From Eubacteriaceae bacterium (GTDB lineage: Bacteria; Bacillota; Clostridia; Lachnospirales; Lachnospiraceae): 64,000 bases of DNA. The notes below the pieces were generated by a model, which made no database searches, had not been told where the DNA came from, and worked only from the letters and a program-made list of their open reading frames with translations. Position 1 is the stretch's first letter. Every line of letters starts with the position of its first letter. The stretch is from contig CAJTDQ010000001.1 of the NCBI GenBank assembly GCA_910574895.1, positions 1-64,000 of the forward strand. The letters are read 5' to 3'. The translations under genes and the position numbers were made by a program. Positions 33,869 to 43,626 of the stretch are shown here, piece by piece.

Positions 33869-34948
33869 ATGAACGCATTTCTTATCTTAGAAGACGGTAC
33901 GGTGTTCCAGGGAAAATCCATTGGAGTGCAAAAAGAAGTTATTAGTGAAATTGTATTTAACACATCCATGTGGGGATATTTAGAAGTATTGACAGACCCA
34001 TCCTATGCGGGACAGGCAGTATGTATGACATATCCGCTACAGGGAAATTACGGTATATGCCATGAAGATATGGAATCATTGAAACCATGGCCGGATGCAT
34101 ATATTGTAAACGAATTAAGTCGTATTCCAAGCAACTTCCGATGTGATGATACGATTCAGCATTTCATGGAGGAAAACGACATTCCCGGCATCTCAGGAAT
34201 TGATACGAGAGCATTGACGAAAATTCTTCGTGAAAAAGGAACGATGAACGGCATGATTACCACGAATGAGAATTACAATCTTGACGAAGTTCTTCCGAAG
34301 ATTAAGGAATATAAAGTTACAGGAGTGGTAAAAGAAGTTTCATGTAAAGAAAAGAAAGTATTGTCAGGCGATGGCTTCAATGTTGCATTATTAGACATCG
34401 GAGCAAAGAATAATATTGCAGATTCTCTGAATAAGAGAGGATGCAATGTGACAGTTCTTCCATGTGATACACCGGCAGAAGATATTATTTCGATGAACCC
34501 CGACGGTATTATGTTGTCGAATGGACCGGGAGATCCAAAAGAATGTGTTTACCAGATTGAACAGATAAAGAAATTATACGATACAGATATTCCGATTTTT
34601 GCTATTTGTCTCGGACATCAGCTTATGGCACTTGCCACAGGAGCTGATACAAAAAAAATGAAATATGGACACAGAGGTGGAAATCATCCGGTTAAGGATT
34701 TAGATTCCGGTCATGTCTATATTTCTTCACAGAACCATGGTTATATGGTAGATGGTGATACAGTAAACCCTGATGTTGCAGGAGTTGCTTTCATAAATGT
34801 AAATGATAAAACCGTAGAAGGTTTACGATATAAAAATAAGAAGATATTTACAGTTCAGTTCCATCCGGAAGCTTGTCCGGGTCCACAGGATTCCGACAGA
34901 CTGTTTGATGAATTTATTGAGATGATGGAGGTGAAGAAGAATGCCTAG
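33869..34948 (+). CDS. carA: Carbamoyl-phosphate synthase, small (glutaminase) subunit
   Basis: 359 residues, full length. The N-terminal CarA domain begins A-F-L-I-L-E-D-G-T-V-F-Q-G. The class I glutamine amidotransferase domain has S-N-G-P-G-D-P, catalytic Cys in F-A-I-C-L-G-H-Q, and H/E in V-Q-F-H-P-E-A. It releases ammonia from glutamine and channels it to CarB for carbamoyl phosphate, feeding pyrimidine and arginine synthesis. Its stop overlaps carB by eight bases. Confidence 0.96.
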   Translation: MNAFLILEDGTVFQGKSIGVQKEVISEIVFNTSMWGYLEVLTDPSYAGQAVCMTYPLQGNYGICHEDMESLKPWPDAYIVNELSRIPSNFRCDDTIQHFMEENDIPGISGIDTRALTKILREKGTMNGMITTNENYNLDEVLPKIKEYKVTGVVKEVSCKEKKVLSGDGFNVALLDIGAKNNIADSLNKRGCNVTVLPCDTPAEDIISMNPDGIMLSNGPGDPKECVYQIEQIKKLYDTDIPIFAICLGHQLMALATGADTKKMKYGHRGGNHPVKDLDSGHVYISSQNHGYMVDGDTVNPDVAGVAFINVNDKTVEGLRYKNKKIFTVQFHPEACPGPQDSDRLFDEFIEMMEVKKNA

Positions 34949-37900
34949 AGATTTAAGTATAAAGAAGGTTTTAGTAATTGGTTCCGGTCCGATTGTTATA
35001 GGACAGGCAGCAGAGTTTGACTACGCTGGTACACAGGCATGCCGTTCTTTGAAAGAGGAAGGCATTGAGGTAGTACTCTTAAATTCAAACCCAGCTACCA
35101 TTATGACAGATAAAGATATTGCTGATGAGGTTTATATTGAGCCGTTAACAGTACCTGTATTAAAGAAGATTATTCAGAAAGAAAAACCGGACAGCATTCT
35201 TCCAACACTTGGAGGACAGGCAGGACTTAACCTTGCTATGGAAATTGCTGAAACAGGATTTTTAGAGGAACATGGATGTAGACTGATTGGTACGACATCA
35301 GAGACAATTAAAAAGGCAGAGGACCGTCTTGAATTTAAAGAAACAATGGAAAAGATTAACGAACCATGTGCTCCATCGTTAGTTGTCGAAAACGTTGAAG
35401 ATGGTATTGCCTTTACTAATAAGATTGGTTATCCGGTTGTTCTTCGTCCGGCTTATACACTCGGTGGTAGTGGCGGCGGTATCGCACATAATCAGGTAGA
35501 GTTAGTAGAGATTCTTGAAAATGGTTTAAGACTCAGCCGTGTAGGACAGGTTTTGGTTGAGAGATGTATTGCAGGATGGAAAGAAGTAGAGTACGAGGTA
35601 ATGCGTGACTCTGCTGGAAACTGCATTACAGTATGTAACATGGAAAATATTGATCCGGTCGGTGTTCATACAGGTGATAGTATCGTTGTTGCGCCATCAC
35701 AGACATTGGGTGATAAAGAACATCAGATGCTTCGTACATCAGCTCTTAATATTATTAACGAGTTAAATATTACCGGTGGTTGTAACGTGCAGTATGCACT
35801 TCACCCGGAAAGTTTTGAATATTGCGTTATCGAGGTAAACCCTAGAGTGAGCCGTTCATCAGCACTTGCTTCCAAAGCAACAGGATATCCGATTGCAAAG
35901 GTAGCAGCAAAGATTGCTCTTGGATATACATTAGATGAGATTAAAAATGCAATCACGCAGAAGACATATGCCAGCTTTGAGCCGACATTGGATTACTGTG
36001 TTGTAAAGATTCCACGTCTTCCTTTTGATAAGTTTATTACAGCGAGCAGAAAGCTGACGACACAGATGAAGGCAACCGGTGAGGTTATGAGTATCTGTAA
36101 TAACTTTGAAGGTGCCTTAATGAAAGCGATTCGTTCATTGGAACAGCATGTAGAATGTCTTCTTGACTATGATTTTTCAGAGTTAAATGATGAAGAATTA
36201 GAAGAGATGCTGCATAAAGTAGATGACAGACGTATCTGGGTCATTGCCGAGGCATTGAGACGTGGTGTAAGTTATGACCATATCCATGAGATTACAATGA
36301 TTGATAAATGGTATATTGATAAACTTGCGATTCTTGTGGAAATGGAAGAGGCATTAAAAACACAGCCACTTACAGCAGAGTTGCTGAAAGATGCAAAGAG
36401 AATTGAGTTCCCGGATACCGTAATCAGTCGATTGACTGGAAAATCTGTGGATGAAATTAAGCAGATGAGATATGACAATAACATCGTAGCTGCTTATAAG
36501 ATGGTTGATACATGTGCAGCAGAGTTTGAGGCTGCAACACCATATTATTATTCTGTATATGGTGGAGAGAATGAGGCAGCAGAGACAAATCCTCCAAAGA
36601 AGGTATTGGTACTTGGCTCAGGTCCTATCCGTATCGGACAGGGTATTGAGTTTGACTTCTGTTCTGTACATTGTACATGGGCATTTAAAGAAGAAGGCTA
36701 TGAGACAATTATTGTAAATAATAATCCAGAGACTGTTTCTACAGATTTTGATATTGCGGATAAACTTTACTTTGAGCCGTTGACACCGGAAGATGTTGAA
36801 AATATTGTTAATATTGAAAAACCAGACGGAGCAGTTGTTCAGTTTGGTGGACAGACAGCGATTAAATTAACAGAAGCTCTTATGAAGATGGGAGTTCCTA
36901 TCCTTGGAACAGACGCAGCAGATGTAGATGCGGCAGAGGATAGAGAGTTATTTGATGATATATTAGAGCAGTGTGGTATTCCAAGACCTACCGGCGGAAC
37001 TGTGTTTACAGCAGAAGAAGCAAAAGAAGTAGCGAATAAGTTAGGATATCCGGTACTTGTACGTCCATCCTATGTACTTGGTGGTCAGGGCATGCAGATT
37101 GCTACCTGTGATGAAGAAGTTGAAGAATTTATGGAAATTATCAACAGAATTGCACAGGATCATCCGATCCTTGTAGATAAGTATTTACAGGGGACAGAGG
37201 TTGAAGTCGATGCCATCTGTGATGGAACAGATATTCTGATTCCGGGAGTTATGGAGCATATTGAAAGAGCCGGAGTTCATTCCGGTGACAGTATTTCCGT
37301 ATATCCTGCATATACTCTGTCACAGGATATTATTGATACGATTGAAGATTATACAAAGAAACTGGCAATGTCATTACATGTAAAAGGAATGATTAACATT
37401 CAGTTCATCGTATGTGATGGTCAGGTTTATGTAATAGAGGTAAATCCGCGTTCTTCAAGAACAGTTCCATACATCAGCAAGGTTACAGGTATTCCAATCG
37501 TAAAACTTGCTACGAAATGTATTATTGGAAAGACAATTAAAGAACAGGGATTCAAACCGGGCTTACAGTCAAATGCGGATTACTATGCAATTAAGATGCC
37601 TGTATTCTCGTTTGAAAAGATTCGTGGTGCAGAAACGAGTTTAGGACCTGAAATGAAGTCAACAGGCGAGTGTCTTGGTATTGCAAAGACATTTAATGAA
37701 GCGTTGTACAAAGCATTCCTTGGTTCAGGTGTTGTACTTCCAAAGCATAAGAAACTGATTATGTCAGTGAAGGATGCTGATAAGCAGGAAGCAATTCCTC
37801 TAGCACAGCGTTTTGAAAAATTGGGATATGAGATTTATGCAACAAGAAGTACAGCAGATGTTTTAAGAGAAAATGGTGTGGATGCGATTAAGGTAAATAA

Positions 37901-38138
37901 GATACATCAGGAAGCACCAACAGTGATGGACTTGTTACTGGAGCATAAGATAGATATTGTAATTGATACGCCGACGCAGGGTCGTGACAAGCATCGTGAC
38001 GGTTTCCTTATCAGAAGAACATCCATCGAGACAGGGGTAAACTGTTTTACAAGTTTGGACACAGTAGATGCATTGTTGACTAGTTTGGAGAGTGATGCAA
38101 AAGAAAACCTTACTTTGGTTGATGTTGCAACAATATAA
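34941..38138 (+). CDS. carB: Carbamoyl-phosphate synthase, large subunit
   Basis: 1065 residues, full length. Two homologous ATP-grasp halves are seen: the first begins V-L-V-I-G-S-G-P-I-V-I-G-Q-A-A-E-F-D, the second (from about residue 553) V-L-V-L-G-S-G-P-I-R-I-G-Q-G-I-E-F-D. Each has an E-V-N-P-R-x-S-R catalytic loop. The C-terminal allosteric MGS-like domain starts near residue 935 (K-L-G-Y-E-I-Y-A-T-R-S-T-A). It makes carbamoyl phosphate from bicarbonate, ammonia and two ATP in complex with CarA. Confidence 0.97.
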   Translation: MPRDLSIKKVLVIGSGPIVIGQAAEFDYAGTQACRSLKEEGIEVVLLNSNPATIMTDKDIADEVYIEPLTVPVLKKIIQKEKPDSILPTLGGQAGLNLAMEIAETGFLEEHGCRLIGTTSETIKKAEDRLEFKETMEKINEPCAPSLVVENVEDGIAFTNKIGYPVVLRPAYTLGGSGGGIAHNQVELVEILENGLRLSRVGQVLVERCIAGWKEVEYEVMRDSAGNCITVCNMENIDPVGVHTGDSIVVAPSQTLGDKEHQMLRTSALNIINELNITGGCNVQYALHPESFEYCVIEVNPRVSRSSALASKATGYPIAKVAAKIALGYTLDEIKNAITQKTYASFEPTLDYCVVKIPRLPFDKFITASRKLTTQMKATGEVMSICNNFEGALMKAIRSLEQHVECLLDYDFSELNDEELEEMLHKVDDRRIWVIAEALRRGVSYDHIHEITMIDKWYIDKLAILVEMEEALKTQPLTAELLKDAKRIEFPDTVISRLTGKSVDEIKQMRYDNNIVAAYKMVDTCAAEFEAATPYYYSVYGGENEAAETNPPKKVLVLGSGPIRIGQGIEFDFCSVHCTWAFKEEGYETIIVNNNPETVSTDFDIADKLYFEPLTPEDVENIVNIEKPDGAVVQFGGQTAIKLTEALMKMGVPILGTDAADVDAAEDRELFDDILEQCGIPRPTGGTVFTAEEAKEVANKLGYPVLVRPSYVLGGQGMQIATCDEEVEEFMEIINRIAQDHPILVDKYLQGTEVEVDAICDGTDILIPGVMEHIERAGVHSGDSISVYPAYTLSQDIIDTIEDYTKKLAMSLHVKGMINIQFIVCDGQVYVIEVNPRSSRTVPYISKVTGIPIVKLATKCIIGKTIKEQGFKPGLQSNADYYAIKMPVFSFEKIRGAETSLGPEMKSTGECLGIAKTFNEALYKAFLGSGVVLPKHKKLIMSVKDADKQEAIPLAQRFEKLGYEIYATRSTADVLRENGVDAIKVNKIHQEAPTVMDLLLEHKIDIVIDTPTQGRDKHRDGFLIRRTSIETGVNCFTSLDTVDALLTSLESDAKENLTLVDVATI

Positions 38139-38212
38139 CTCATCAGCAGAAAATTAAATGTTTTGGCTTTTGAATTGATTTTGGAGAGAAGCACATCCGG
38201 AAAGGTGTGTGA

Positions 38213-39004
38213 ATGAAAAATATAATAAACAATGTTGTTGGAGGAAGGTATTATGTATTAGAACATATAGGTTCCGGAGGCTGTTCTGATGTTTACAAGG
38301 TCAGAGATATTTATTCGGGGCTGTTTTACGCATTAAAGAAATACATAACATCGGATCCGGCAAATCAAAAGAATTTAATGGAAGGAATGGAGAAGGAATT
38401 AAATGCACTAAAGCATTGTTCTCATCCGGTCCTTCCAAAAATTTATAATATAATTAAGGAAGAACAAAACTTCTATCTGATTATGGAGTATGTTGAGGGG
38501 ATAAATCTAAAGGAGTATGTTGCCCGAAATGGAAGTATAAAGACGAAATTGTTACTGAATATTATGATGCAGGTGTGTAGTGGACTTTATTATCTGCATT
38601 CTTTAGAGCCACCGGTTGTATACAGGGATTTGAAACCTTCTAATATTATCATAAAAAATGACGGGCGTGTAAAATTAATAGATTTTGGAATAGCGAAAAG
38701 ATATCGTATAGACGTTGCAGATGAGCAGGCTTTTGGAAGTGTTGGATTTGCGGCACCAGAACAGTTTGGAGATGCGAGTGGCGTGTCTTTGTACAATACT
38801 GATATTAGAACTGATATTTATGGGATTGGTACAACGATGTATTATTTGAAAACAAAGACCAAATATACTGGCAGAATTTCTTCCCGGAAAACACATGGAA
38901 AGTTGAAAAGAATTATTAAGAAGTGTACGCAAGTAAATCCGGATAAAAGATATCAGAATTGTATTGAGGTCCTATGTGAGATGAAATCCTTGCATATTTT
39001 TTGA
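38213..39004 (+). CDS. Soluble Ser/Thr protein kinase
   Basis: 263 residues behind AAAGGTG. A full Hanks-type kinase domain: glycine loop I-G-S-G-G-C-S-D-V-Y, lysine in Y-A-L-K-K-Y, catalytic loop Y-R-D-L-K-P-S-N-I, D-F-G-I-A-K, and A-P-E. No transmembrane segment or PASTA repeats follow, unlike the usual PrkC sensor kinases, so it is cytosolic and its signal is unknown. The partner phosphatase is not adjacent. Confidence 0.92.
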   Translation: MKNIINNVVGGRYYVLEHIGSGGCSDVYKVRDIYSGLFYALKKYITSDPANQKNLMEGMEKELNALKHCSHPVLPKIYNIIKEEQNFYLIMEYVEGINLKEYVARNGSIKTKLLLNIMMQVCSGLYYLHSLEPPVVYRDLKPSNIIIKNDGRVKLIDFGIAKRYRIDVADEQAFGSVGFAAPEQFGDASGVSLYNTDIRTDIYGIGTTMYYLKTKTKYTGRISSRKTHGKLKRIIKKCTQVNPDKRYQNCIEVLCEMKSLHIF

Positions 39005-39056
39005 AAATATTCTATTCTATATACTATATAATTTAATGTTTAATGGAGGAAACGAA

Positions 39057-40286
39057 ATGAGTTACGAACAGGCTAAAAGTTTATTAGAAAAATATGGGCA
39101 GACACAGTTGTTAAAATATTATGATGAGTTAAATGACAGTCAGAAAGAATCATTATTAAAGCAAATCAGTGAGATTGATTTTGGATTGTTAGATTTAGTA
39201 AAAGATGGAGAATCAGTGAGCGAAAAGGGAGTTATCACACCATTAGATGACGCTGTTTCTATCAAGGATATTGAAGAAAATAAAGAAAAATATACCGCTA
39301 TTGGTGTTGGCGCCATAAAGCAGGGCAAGGTGGCAGCACTTCTTCTGGCAGGAGGTATGGGAACAAGACTTGGTTCGGATAAGCCAAAAGGAATGTACAA
39401 CATTGGAGAGACAAAAGATGTTTACATTTTTGAGATGCTGATTAGAAATTTGCTGGATGTAGTAAATCAGACAGGTGCATGGGTTCCGTTGTATATTATG
39501 ACGAGTGAGAAAAATAATGATGATACAGTCAACTTTTTTAAAGAAAAGAATTATTTTGGATATGATCCGGACTATGTTGACTTTTTTGTACAGGAGATGG
39601 CTCCGGCAGCAACTTTTGATGGAAAGATTTATCTTGAGGAGAAGGACAGAGTGTCAACATCTCCAAATGGAAATGGCGGCTGGTTTATCTCATTTGTGAA
39701 GGCAGGACTTTGTGAGAAGGCAAAAGCAAGAGGGGTAGAATATATTAATATTTTTGCTGTGGATAATGTGTGTCAGCGTATGGCAGACCCATGTTTTGTC
39801 GGTGCAATGATTGATGGCGGATATCGTTCTGCTTCTAAGGTTGTATCTAAGGCAAATCCGGAAGAAAAAGTAGGAGTACTATGTTTAGAAGATGGAAAGC
39901 CTTCAATTGTTGAGTATTATGAATTGACAGAGGATATGCGTTATGAGACAAGAGATGACGGAGAACTTGCATATAAATATGGTGTTATATTAAATTACCT
40001 GTTTACAATAGAAGATTTAGAAAAGAATTTAGAGAATAATTTAGTTGTTCATATTGTAAAAAAGAAGATTCCATATATTGATGAGAATGGAAATACAGTG
40101 AAACCTGTAACAGAGAATGGTTATAAATTTGAAACGCTTGTTTTAGATATGATTCATATGATGGATAATTGTCTGGCATATGAGGTGGTACGAGAGAAAG
40201 AGTTTGCACCAATTAAGAATAAGACAGGAGTAGATTCAGTAGATACTGCAAAAGCCTTATTGAAGCAGAATGGTGTAGAATTATAA
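39057..40286 (+). CDS. UTP-dependent sugar-1-phosphate uridylyltransferase, eukaryote-like UDPGP/UAP family
   Basis: 409 residues from ATG 39057, chosen because GGAGGA at 39045-39050 precedes it; ATG 39036 lies ahead of that site. Nucleotide-binding motif L-L-L-A-G-G-M-G-T-R-L-G-S-D-K-P-K-G-M, N-G-N-G-G sugar-phosphate region, and V-D-N-V-C. The pattern matches the UAP1/AGX UDP-N-acetylhexosamine pyrophosphorylases found in eukaryotes and some Firmicutes rather than GalU or GlmU. Likely product UDP-GlcNAc, UDP-GalNAc or UDP-glucose; the exact substrate is not certain. Confidence 0.88.
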   Translation: MSYEQAKSLLEKYGQTQLLKYYDELNDSQKESLLKQISEIDFGLLDLVKDGESVSEKGVITPLDDAVSIKDIEENKEKYTAIGVGAIKQGKVAALLLAGGMGTRLGSDKPKGMYNIGETKDVYIFEMLIRNLLDVVNQTGAWVPLYIMTSEKNNDDTVNFFKEKNYFGYDPDYVDFFVQEMAPAATFDGKIYLEEKDRVSTSPNGNGGWFISFVKAGLCEKAKARGVEYINIFAVDNVCQRMADPCFVGAMIDGGYRSASKVVSKANPEEKVGVLCLEDGKPSIVEYYELTEDMRYETRDDGELAYKYGVILNYLFTIEDLEKNLENNLVVHIVKKKIPYIDENGNTVKPVTENGYKFETLVLDMIHMMDNCLAYEVVREKEFAPIKNKTGVDSVDTAKALLKQNGVEL

Positions 40287-40290
40287 AACG

Positions 40291-40319
40291 CTGAAATATC
40301 ATGATAATATTTCAGTTTA
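40291..40319 (+). terminator. Possible weak terminator after the uridylyltransferase gene
   Basis: CTGAAATA (40291-40298) pairs with TATTTCAG (40308-40315), followed by TTTAG. The T-tract is short. Confidence 0.35.
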
Positions 40320-40361
40320 GGTTTAAGTTGGTCAAAGAAAAATTAAATTTGGAGAAAAGCA

Positions 40362-42125
40362 ATGAAGAAGTTACTGGAGTTAATTACAGAGGAATTTGAA
40401 AAAGCATTTGATGCATGTGGCTATGATACAAAATTAGGTAAAGTTGGAATTTCTAACAGACCAGATCTTTGTCAGTATCAGTGTAATGGTGCTATGGCAG
40501 GAGCAAAGTTATATCATAAAGCACCGATTATGATAGCGAATGATGTCGTAGCTGCAATTGGAGAGCATCCAATGTTTCAGTCGGTAGAGGCAGTAAATCC
40601 GGGATTTATTAATATTAATTTAAACAGTGGGTTTGTGGCTGAATACTTAAATGACTTAGCAGGTGCAGACAAATTTGGAGTTGTAAATGACAATATAGAA
40701 ACAATCGTAGTAGATTATGGTGGTGCTAATGTGGCAAAGCCACTGCATATTGGACATTTACGTTCTGCAGTTATTGGTGAAAGCGTAAAACGTATTGTAA
40801 AATATATGGGAAATGAAGTGATTGGAGATGTACATTTAGGAGATTGGGGACTTCAGATGGGACTTATCATTACAGAACTTCAGGAACGTAAGCCGGAACT
40901 GGTTTATTTTGATGAGAGTTATCATGGTGATTATCCGGAAGATGCACCATTTACAATTTCAGAATTGGAAGAAATATATCCATGTGCCAGCAAGAAGTCA
41001 AAAGAAGATGAATCATTTAAAGAACGTGCGCATCAGGCAACTCTGAAATTACAGAGCGGATATGCTCCTTATTATGCTTTATGGCAGCATATTATGAAAG
41101 TTTCAAAAGTAGATTTGAAGAAAAATTATGACAATTTAAAAGTTACGTTTGATTTATGGAAGGGTGAAAGCGATGCCCAGCCATATATACCAGGGCTGAT
41201 TCAGGATTTGATTGATAAAGGACTGGCATACGAGAGTCAGGGGGCATTGGTAGTAGATATTGCGGAGGAAGGAGACAGCAAAGAACTTCCACCTTGTATT
41301 GTACGTAAATCTGACGGTGCAGCATTATATGCAACATCGGACATTGCCACATTAGTACAGAGAGAACAGGATTATCAACCAAATAAATACGTTTATCTAG
41401 CGGACAAGAGACAGGATTTACATTATACACAGTTTTTCCGTGTTGCAAAAAAGGCTGGAATTGTTAAGCCGGAGACAGAGCTGAATTTTATTGGGTTTGG
41501 TACAATGAATGGTGCAGACGGCAAGCCTTTCAAAACACGTGAAGGTGGAGTAATGCGTCTGGAAAATTTAATTTCACAGATTAATGATGCTGTTTATAAT
41601 AAGATTATGGAAAATCGTTCTGTCAGTGAAGATGAGGCGAGAAAAACTTCTGAAATTGTAGGCCTTGCAGCATTGAAGTATGGGGATTTATCCAATCAGG
41701 CATCGAAAGATTATGTATTTGATATTGAACGGTTTGCTTCTTTTGAAGGAAATACAGGACCATATATCTTATATACAATTGTTCGAATTAAATCTATTAT
41801 TGAGAAGTATAAAGCAGAGGGCGGACAAGTGGAGGACTTAACTGTCACGAATACTGATAATGGGGAACAGTTGCTGCTTATGCTTGAAATTGGCAAGGTA
41901 AATGAAATTATAGAGAATGCAGCGAAGGAGCTGGCACCTCATAAGATTTGTTCATATATATATGATTTATCTAATGCTTTTAATCGTTTCTACCATGGAA
42001 CAAAGATTCTCGCAGAAGAGGATGAGGAAAAAAAGAAAGGATATATTGCATTAATCAATCTGACTAAGAAGGTGTTGGAAACAGGTATTGATTTACTTGG
42101 CTTTGAAGCACCGGATAGAATGTAG
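40362..42125 (+). CDS. argS: Arginyl-tRNA synthetase
   Basis: 587 residues, full length, behind TGGAGAAAAG. N-terminal Add1 domain (1-110), then the class I signature N-V-A-K-P-L-H-I-G-H-L-R-S-A (residues about 130-143). The KMSK-equivalent loop reads M-N-G-A-D-G-K-P-F-K-T-R-E-G-G-V, the non-canonical form normal for many ArgRS. The C-terminal anticodon-binding domain ends D-L-L-G-F-E-A-P-D-R-M. It charges tRNA-Arg. A strong terminator follows. Confidence 0.96.
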   Translation: MKKLLELITEEFEKAFDACGYDTKLGKVGISNRPDLCQYQCNGAMAGAKLYHKAPIMIANDVVAAIGEHPMFQSVEAVNPGFININLNSGFVAEYLNDLAGADKFGVVNDNIETIVVDYGGANVAKPLHIGHLRSAVIGESVKRIVKYMGNEVIGDVHLGDWGLQMGLIITELQERKPELVYFDESYHGDYPEDAPFTISELEEIYPCASKKSKEDESFKERAHQATLKLQSGYAPYYALWQHIMKVSKVDLKKNYDNLKVTFDLWKGESDAQPYIPGLIQDLIDKGLAYESQGALVVDIAEEGDSKELPPCIVRKSDGAALYATSDIATLVQREQDYQPNKYVYLADKRQDLHYTQFFRVAKKAGIVKPETELNFIGFGTMNGADGKPFKTREGGVMRLENLISQINDAVYNKIMENRSVSEDEARKTSEIVGLAALKYGDLSNQASKDYVFDIERFASFEGNTGPYILYTIVRIKSIIEKYKAEGGQVEDLTVTNTDNGEQLLLMLEIGKVNEIIENAAKELAPHKICSYIYDLSNAFNRFYHGTKILAEEDEEKKKGYIALINLTKKVLETGIDLLGFEAPDRM

Positions 42126-42129
42126 GTAT

Positions 42130-42165
42130 AAACATGTAACCTGATAATAGGTTACATGTTTTTTT
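42130..42165 (+). terminator. Intrinsic terminator after argS
   Basis: A perfect 13-bp stem (AAACATGTAACCT, AGGTTACATGTTT) with loop GATAAT and a T-tract. Confidence 0.9.
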
Positions 42166-42311
42166 ATATGTGATGAGATCAAAATTAGTTTTGCACGCAA
42201 TAAAATATCACATAAATAATTCTTGACGTTCACAAAAGATATGAATATAATATTCTTGAAGGCGTCTTTATATTCTGGCTGGAAATTAATATTATTTAAG
42301 GAGGAAAGCCT

Positions 42312-43130
42312 TTGTATAAAACATGGGAAGAGTTAGGCTTATCTGATAATTATATATTTCAGAAAGTTATGCTCAATGAAAAACTGTGCAAGAAGATTTT
42401 GTCAGAGATTATAGGAAAGGAAGTTGTAAAAATTGATTATACTGCGTATGAAAAGGTGATAGAAATACGTAGTGATGTAAAAGGAGTACGTTTAGATGTA
42501 TATGTAAAAGATGAGGAAGAAGTAGTATATAATGTGGAAATGCAAAATACTGATAATGATAATCTTCCAAAACGTAGTAGATATTATCATAATTTAATTG
42601 ATTTAGATTTAATGGAAAAAGGAAGTGAGTATGAATCACTAAATCATAGTTATGTTATCTTTATTTGCACCTTTGATTTGTTTGAAAAAGGATATTATAA
42701 ATATATTTTTACAAATAATTCATATAATAATTCGCCCAGACATATTGAATTAAAAGACGGAACTACTACAATCTTTTTAAATTCTAAAGGTACCAGAGGA
42801 GAGATTAGTAGTGATTTAAAAGAATTTTTAAAATGTATTAATGGAGAGTTTACTGATAGTAATTTTTCTGCTATACTCGAAAAAGAAGTAAAGCGTATTA
42901 AAGATAGTAAGAAATGGAGAAAAGAGTATATGTACATGGAATTACTATTGAGAGATGAAAGAAGAGAAGCGAGAAAACAGGGGGTGGCAGAAGGTAAAGC
43001 AGAGGGGAGTAAACTTATAAACTCATTACACAAAAAATTAATTGAAGATGGTCGCATGGAAGAGTTAGAGAAATCAGTAGTTGATGAGGAATATCAACAA
43101 AGTCTTTTAAAAGAGTACAGTTTAATTTAA
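42312..43130 (+). CDS. Rpn-family PD-(D/E)XK nuclease (transposase-like)
   Basis: 272 residues with TTG start directly after AAGGAGGAAAG. The N-terminus F-Q-K-V-M-L-N-E leads into the nuclease core: aspartate in R-L-D-V-Y-V-K-D and the E-x-Q of Y-N-V-E-M-Q, followed by R-S-R-Y-Y-H-N. This pattern matches Rpn/PDDEXK_2 proteins, which are spread by transposition and linked to RecA-independent recombination and phage defence in some bacteria. The C-terminal tail (A-R-K-Q-G-V-A-E-G-K-A-E-G) is the charged helix common in the family. It stands alone between two terminators. Confidence 0.9.
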   Translation: MYKTWEELGLSDNYIFQKVMLNEKLCKKILSEIIGKEVVKIDYTAYEKVIEIRSDVKGVRLDVYVKDEEEVVYNVEMQNTDNDNLPKRSRYYHNLIDLDLMEKGSEYESLNHSYVIFICTFDLFEKGYYKYIFTNNSYNNSPRHIELKDGTTTIFLNSKGTRGEISSDLKEFLKCINGEFTDSNFSAILEKEVKRIKDSKKWRKEYMYMELLLRDERREARKQGVAEGKAEGSKLINSLHKKLIEDGRMEELEKSVVDEEYQQSLLKEYSLI

Positions 43131-43170
43131 AAAAGGCGTTGCACTTGTTTAAGTGTCAACGCCTTTTTTA
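43130..43170. terminator. Bidirectional terminator between the Rpn gene and the small membrane protein
   Basis: AAAAAGGCGTTG...CAACGCCTTTTTT arms extended by CACTT/AAGTG around GTTT. A and T tracts on both sides serve both convergent genes. Confidence 0.88.
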
Positions 43171-43182
43171 ACAGTAAGAATT

Positions 43183-43539
43183 TTATTTCTTTGCTGTAGT
43201 TTCTTTCTCTGTAGATTTTGTAGTCTTTTCAGTTTTTGCTGTAGTAGTATTTTCTTTGGCAGCGGATGTAGTAACCTTAACATCAGAGTTGCCATTCTGA
43301 ATCATCACATTACGAATACTTTCTTTTTCTGCTTCAGAAAGTTCTCTATGAATCGTTGTAGCAGGTGGTGTATAAAGACCTGTGGCTACAGCAACGGAAT
43401 AACCTAAATAACCAATAAATAAAATAACCACTAAAGTAGCAACGATGTAACCAGAAATCTTTTTCACATTAGATTTCTTTTTTACATTTTTGCGGTTGTA
43501 TTTTTCCTGTTTGTACTTATCTACTTTTGCTTGACTCAT
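43183..43539 (-). CDS. Small single-pass membrane protein of unknown function
   Basis: 118 residues: a basic N-terminus (K-Y-K-Q-E-K-Y-N-R-K), one membrane helix at about residues 30-52 (I-V-A-T-L-V-V-I-L-F-I-G-Y-L-G-Y), a short conserved-looking domain with E-L-S-E-A-E-K-E-S-I-R, and a Thr/Lys-rich low-complexity tail. The positive-inside rule puts the tail outside the cell. No family recognised. AGGTAC-type ribosome site just before the start. Confidence 0.7.
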   Translation of the reverse strand: MSQAKVDKYKQEKYNRKNVKKKSNVKKISGYIVATLVVILFIGYLGYSVAVATGLYTPPATTIHRELSEAEKESIRNVMIQNGNSDVKVTTSAAKENTTTAKTEKTTKSTEKETTAKK

Positions 43540-43626
43540 TGTTCTGTACCTCTCAAACTTTTTTTGCTTATTAAATTATAAAACAAAAGTGGCTGTAAAA
43601 CAAGAGCCATTTGTGATATAATGTAC

